From: Bacteroides neonati
GTDB lineage: Bacteria > Bacteroidota > Bacteroidia > Bacteroidales > Bacteroidaceae
Assembly (NCBI RefSeq): GCF_000499785.1
Contig: NZ_HG726020.1
Coordinates: forward strand, 186,001-250,000
Direction: 5' to 3'
Length of the DNA stretch: 64,000 bases
How positions within the stretch are numbered: position 1 is the stretch's first letter; each line of letters opens with the position of its first letter. The notes under the pieces were generated by a model that was not told where the DNA came from, ran no database searches, and was given only the letters and a program-made list of their open reading frames with translations. The position numbers were made by a program, and so were the translations under genes. Shown here one piece after another: positions 61,031-64,000 of this stretch.

Positions 61031-63412
61031 ATGAGAATCAACCATTTAAACCTCTTATTAGTAAGCGCAGTTATGTTGTCGCTATGCCAAGGAGTAAAAG
61101 CTCAACTGGTAAAAGAAAATGTTACGTTTGCCGAAAAACAGTTAGGACAGGCCATAAACGTGATCGAAGCAAGCGGAAAATGCTTGAATCCGGTGACTTT
61201 AAAGAAAGACGGTAGCGTCTACTATTGCGGCCATTCAGACTGGCGTAGCGGATTCTTCCCGGGTTCTGTATGGTATCTGTACGAACTGAGTGGAAATAAA
61301 AACTATCTACCGCTGGCTCGGAAATACACCCAAGCCATTGAGAAAGCTAAACACCTGACGTGGCATCACGATATTGGCTTCATCATTAATTGTAGTTTTG
61401 GTAATGGACTGCGACTGACAAAAGACTCCTCATACGTAGGTGTAATGGTCGAAGCAGCCAAATCGCTCACTACACGTTTTCGTCCTAAAGCAGGTATTAT
61501 TCAAAGCTGGGAGGTTACAAGAGGTTGGATGAGCCAACGTGGCTGGGAGTGTCCGGTCATTATCGACAACATGATGAACCTGGAACTCTTGTTCGAAGCG
61601 ACCAAGCTGACGGCCGATTCGTCGTATTACAAAATAGCCGTATCTCATGCAGACCGCACACTCGCCGAACATTTCCGTGCAGACGGATCCTGCTATCACG
61701 TTATTGATTATAGTTTGAAGGACGGTTCTGTACGCAACCGGCACACAGCACAAGGATATTCACATAGTTCAATCTGGTCGCGCGGACAAGCCTGGGCCAT
61801 CTATGGTTTCTCGGTTTGCTATCGCGAAACAGGAGATAAAAGATACCTGGCACAAGCGATCAAAACCTTTAACTGCATGAAGAATCATCCCCGGATGCCC
61901 AAAGACCTGATTCCTTACTGGGATATGGATGCGCCAAAGATACCCAATGAACCACGCGATGTATCGACAGCCTCCTGCATGGCATCGGCACTGTACGAGA
62001 TGAGTACATTCGATACACCCGATGCTGCATTTTATAAAATGTATGCCGATCGAATCATGGAGGCACTCTCCTCACCTGCTTATCGCTCTGCTGTGGGAGA
62101 AAACGGATGCTTCCTACTGAAGCACAGTGTCGGAAGCATTCCGCACGGTAGCGAAATTGATGTGCCGCTTAACTATGCCGACTATTATTTCATGGAAGCA
62201 CTGAAGCGGAAGCGCGATCTGGAGACACGTAGCTCAAATATCGTTTCGTCAGCTACCGGTGCACAAGACCGTGCCGTTTGGGTAGAAACACTGGTTCGCC
62301 TCAGCGAACCGGTATTAACCAACCTCGCTAATGGTACGTTGAAACAGAACATGCCTTATGAATCACTCGCCGGCAATCGCCGGCGTTTTTCTCATCTGGA
62401 AGCCGTAGGGCGTACACTTTGCGGTATTGCTCCTTGGCTCGAACTAGGACCCGACCAGACACCGGAAGGTATGTTGAGAAAACACTATATCGAACTGGCT
62501 GTAAAGGGACTGAGCAATGCAGTGGACCCCAAATCGCCCGACTTTCTCATCTTTAATGAGCCTACCCAGCCACTGGTCGATGCAGCATTTCTGGCACAAG
62601 GACTACTTCGTGCCCCACACCAGTTATGGGACAATCTATCTGCCAAAACAAAAAAGCAACTGGTTGCAGCCCTGAAAAGCAGCCGCACCATCCGCCCCAA
62701 TGAGAGTAACTGGCTACTCTTTGCCTCAATCGTCGAAGCTGCTCTGCTCGAATTCACCGGCGAGTATGATGCATCAAGATTACTCTATGGCGTCGACAAG
62801 TTCTGCAAGCAATGGTACGTAGGCGATGCACAATACGGCGATGGACCTAATTATCATTTTGATTACTACAATAGTTTCGTTATCCACCCCATGCTGACCG
62901 ATGTATTAACGGTGATGAATAAGCATCAGATAGCCGGATACGAGCAATTAGCCCAACAACAGAAACGTCTGACACGTTATGCCGAACAACAAGAACGCTT
63001 AATCTCTCCCGAAGGCACGTATCCGGTAGTAGGCCGTTCTATCGTATACCGCACCGGTGCTTTTCATGCATTGGCACAGGCAGCACTTCTTCACCAACTT
63101 CCTTCTACGGTTTCTCCGGCACAAGTACGTTGCGCACTTACAGCAGTGATACAACGCCAATTTCAATCGGCCGATAACTTCGATGCAAATGGTTGGCTGC
63201 GAGTGGGCTTCACCGGGAACCAACTCACTATGTCCGAAGCCTATATCAACACAGGCAGTGTATATCTCTGTACCGTTGGCTTACTTCCTCTCGGTCTACC
63301 CGCTACCGACTCATTCTGGAAAGACCCCTATTGCGAATGGACCAATGCAAAAGCATGGAGCGGCAAGAGCGTAAAAGCAGACAAAGCACTGTCGGATAGA
63401 AAAGCCAACTGA
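61031..63412 (+). CDS. GH88-like unsaturated uronyl hydrolase fused to DUF2264
   Basis: A 793-residue secreted two-domain protein. Signal: LLLVSAVMLSLCQGVKAQ. Residues ~28-400 are an (alpha/alpha)6 GH88-type domain (HSDWRSGFFPGSVWYLYELSG, split as WRSGFFPGSVW; IINCSFGNGL; SSIWSRGQAWAIYGFSVCYRE; PRDVSTASCMASALYEM). GH88 enzymes hydrate and cleave the 4,5-unsaturated uronic acid left by a polysaccharide lyase. Residues ~415-785 are DUF2264 (RAVWVETLVRLSEPVL; HLEAVGRTLCGIAPWLELG), a helical toroid-like domain of unproven function. It is followed after 26 bp by a heparinase II/III-like gene, so lyase and unsaturated-product hydrolase are co-expressed. Confidence 0.87.
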   Translation: MRINHLNLLLVSAVMLSLCQGVKAQLVKENVTFAEKQLGQAINVIEASGKCLNPVTLKKDGSVYYCGHSDWRSGFFPGSVWYLYELSGNKNYLPLARKYTQAIEKAKHLTWHHDIGFIINCSFGNGLRLTKDSSYVGVMVEAAKSLTTRFRPKAGIIQSWEVTRGWMSQRGWECPVIIDNMMNLELLFEATKLTADSSYYKIAVSHADRTLAEHFRADGSCYHVIDYSLKDGSVRNRHTAQGYSHSSIWSRGQAWAIYGFSVCYRETGDKRYLAQAIKTFNCMKNHPRMPKDLIPYWDMDAPKIPNEPRDVSTASCMASALYEMSTFDTPDAAFYKMYADRIMEALSSPAYRSAVGENGCFLLKHSVGSIPHGSEIDVPLNYADYYFMEALKRKRDLETRSSNIVSSATGAQDRAVWVETLVRLSEPVLTNLANGTLKQNMPYESLAGNRRRFSHLEAVGRTLCGIAPWLELGPDQTPEGMLRKHYIELAVKGLSNAVDPKSPDFLIFNEPTQPLVDAAFLAQGLLRAPHQLWDNLSAKTKKQLVAALKSSRTIRPNESNWLLFASIVEAALLEFTGEYDASRLLYGVDKFCKQWYVGDAQYGDGPNYHFDYYNSFVIHPMLTDVLTVMNKHQIAGYEQLAQQQKRLTRYAEQQERLISPEGTYPVVGRSIVYRTGAFHALAQAALLHQLPSTVSPAQVRCALTAVIQRQFQSADNFDANGWLRVGFTGNQLTMSEAYINTGSVYLCTVGLLPLGLPATDSFWKDPYCEWTNAKAWSGKSVKADKALSDRKAN

Positions 63413-63438
63413 TCATTTACTAATTGATATCTTGAACC

Positions 63439-64000
63439 ATGAAAACGCAATCATTTATTCTCTCTCTTTTACTCTGCTTGCTCAATATACCGCAGATACA
63501 AGCCTATACGGAGCGGAACTTACTGCAGAAAAGCATTGCCTCGCCTGACGAACTGAAACCACTCTTAATACTTAACCAACGGTGGGTACCCTATCCCGAA
63601 TACAGCGACCGGGAAGGGTGGAAACAATTACTTAAAGAGCACCGGGAAGCGTTGATAACGCAAGGCGAAAAAGCACTGAAACACGAGTGGAAAGTAGTCA
63701 AAGCAACCGATTATCTGGAGTTTGAACGTTCAGGCAACAGAGCGATTATGGAGACCCCATTGGGCGAAAATAACCGGGCGCTGGTACAGCTCTTTATAGC
63801 CGAACTGGCCGAAGGAAAAGGACGCTTCGTCGATCAACTGATCAATGGAGTGTTTCAAGCCTGCGAAATGACCTCTTGGTCGTTATCTGCCCACCTAAAC
63901 GCACAACGCTCAAGACGTAGCTTGCCCGATTATAAAGAGAACATCATCGATCTTACCAGTGGCGATATGGGAAGCCTTCTGTCTTGGGTGTATTACTATT
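63439..64000 (+). CDS. Heparinase II/III-family lyase, N-terminal part
   Basis: The first 187 codons of a gene cut by the window end. Signal peptide ends near IPQIQAYT. The visible region (RWVPYPEYSDREGWKQLL; KVVKATDYLEFERSGNRAIME; FQACEMTSWSLSAHL; IIDLTSGDMGSLLSW) resembles the N-terminal alpha-toroid of heparinase II/III-type polysaccharide lyases found in Bacteroides. The catalytic residues lie beyond the edge. The fusion partner in the operon (GH88 type) fits a lyase that produces unsaturated uronic acid ends. The exact lyase family and substrate cannot be decided from this part. Confidence 0.8.
   Translation, partial: MKTQSFILSLLLCLLNIPQIQAYTERNLLQKSIASPDELKPLLILNQRWVPYPEYSDREGWKQLLKEHREALITQGEKALKHEWKVVKATDYLEFERSGNRAIMETPLGENNRALVQLFIAELAEGKGRFVDQLINGVFQACEMTSWSLSAHLNAQRSRRSLPDYKENIIDLTSGDMGSLLSWVYYY

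Overview
The window looks like a Bacteroides-type (Bacteroidales) chromosome. It has two SusC/SusD pairs next to a hybrid two-component regulator, many lipoprotein signals, AT-rich leaders, and promoters carrying the Bacteroides -7 element TAnnTTTG in place of a sigma-70 -10 box. I do not name a species. No rRNA, tRNA, CRISPR array or intact insertion sequence was seen.

Left arm (1-8.4 kb, minus strand): one operon that reads from a promoter near 8380 towards the window start. It encodes a Pst-like ABC ATPase, a siroheme sulfite reductase fused to a TusA-like domain, a lipoprotein solute-binding protein, two permeases, a HemC-CobA-HemD fusion and HemB (cut by the window edge). The gene content suggests import of an oxyanion, its six-electron reduction, and synthesis of the siroheme this needs. 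Between 8.6 and 10.3 kb lie a thioredoxin-like lipoprotein, a MITE-like repeat, and a cobalamin riboswitch with its own promoter and terminator but no downstream gene.

Middle (10.3-27 kb): an amino-acid antiporter with a PLP decarboxylase, then a tryptophanase; a housekeeping block (phosphopantetheinyl transferase, gldE, ssb, mutY, HU, a 30-residue basic protein, RNase G); and a six-gene, translationally coupled inositol-lipid operon running from myo-inositol-phosphate synthase to a HAD phosphatase.

27-38 kb: an aspartate/alanine exchanger with aspartate 4-decarboxylase; tandem terminator hairpins; a tolC-NtrC-type regulator-histidine kinase operon with a candidate sigma-54 promoter and upstream palindrome; and an orphan histidine kinase with a periplasmic-binding-protein-like sensor.

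Right arm (38-64 kb): a polysaccharide utilization locus. It has a hybrid two-component regulator (HTCS), two serine-type S1 sulfatases, a GH2 enzyme, two SusCD pairs, a GH95 enzyme, a GH88-DUF2264 fusion and the start of a heparinase II/III-like lyase. The enzyme set points to a sulfated, uronic-acid-containing glycan with fucose or galactose branches. Four of its promoters share one operator: two AAGGATAA-like half-sites exactly 22 bp apart, with the second starting 37-38 bp before TAnnTTTG. This is the best candidate for the HTCS binding site.
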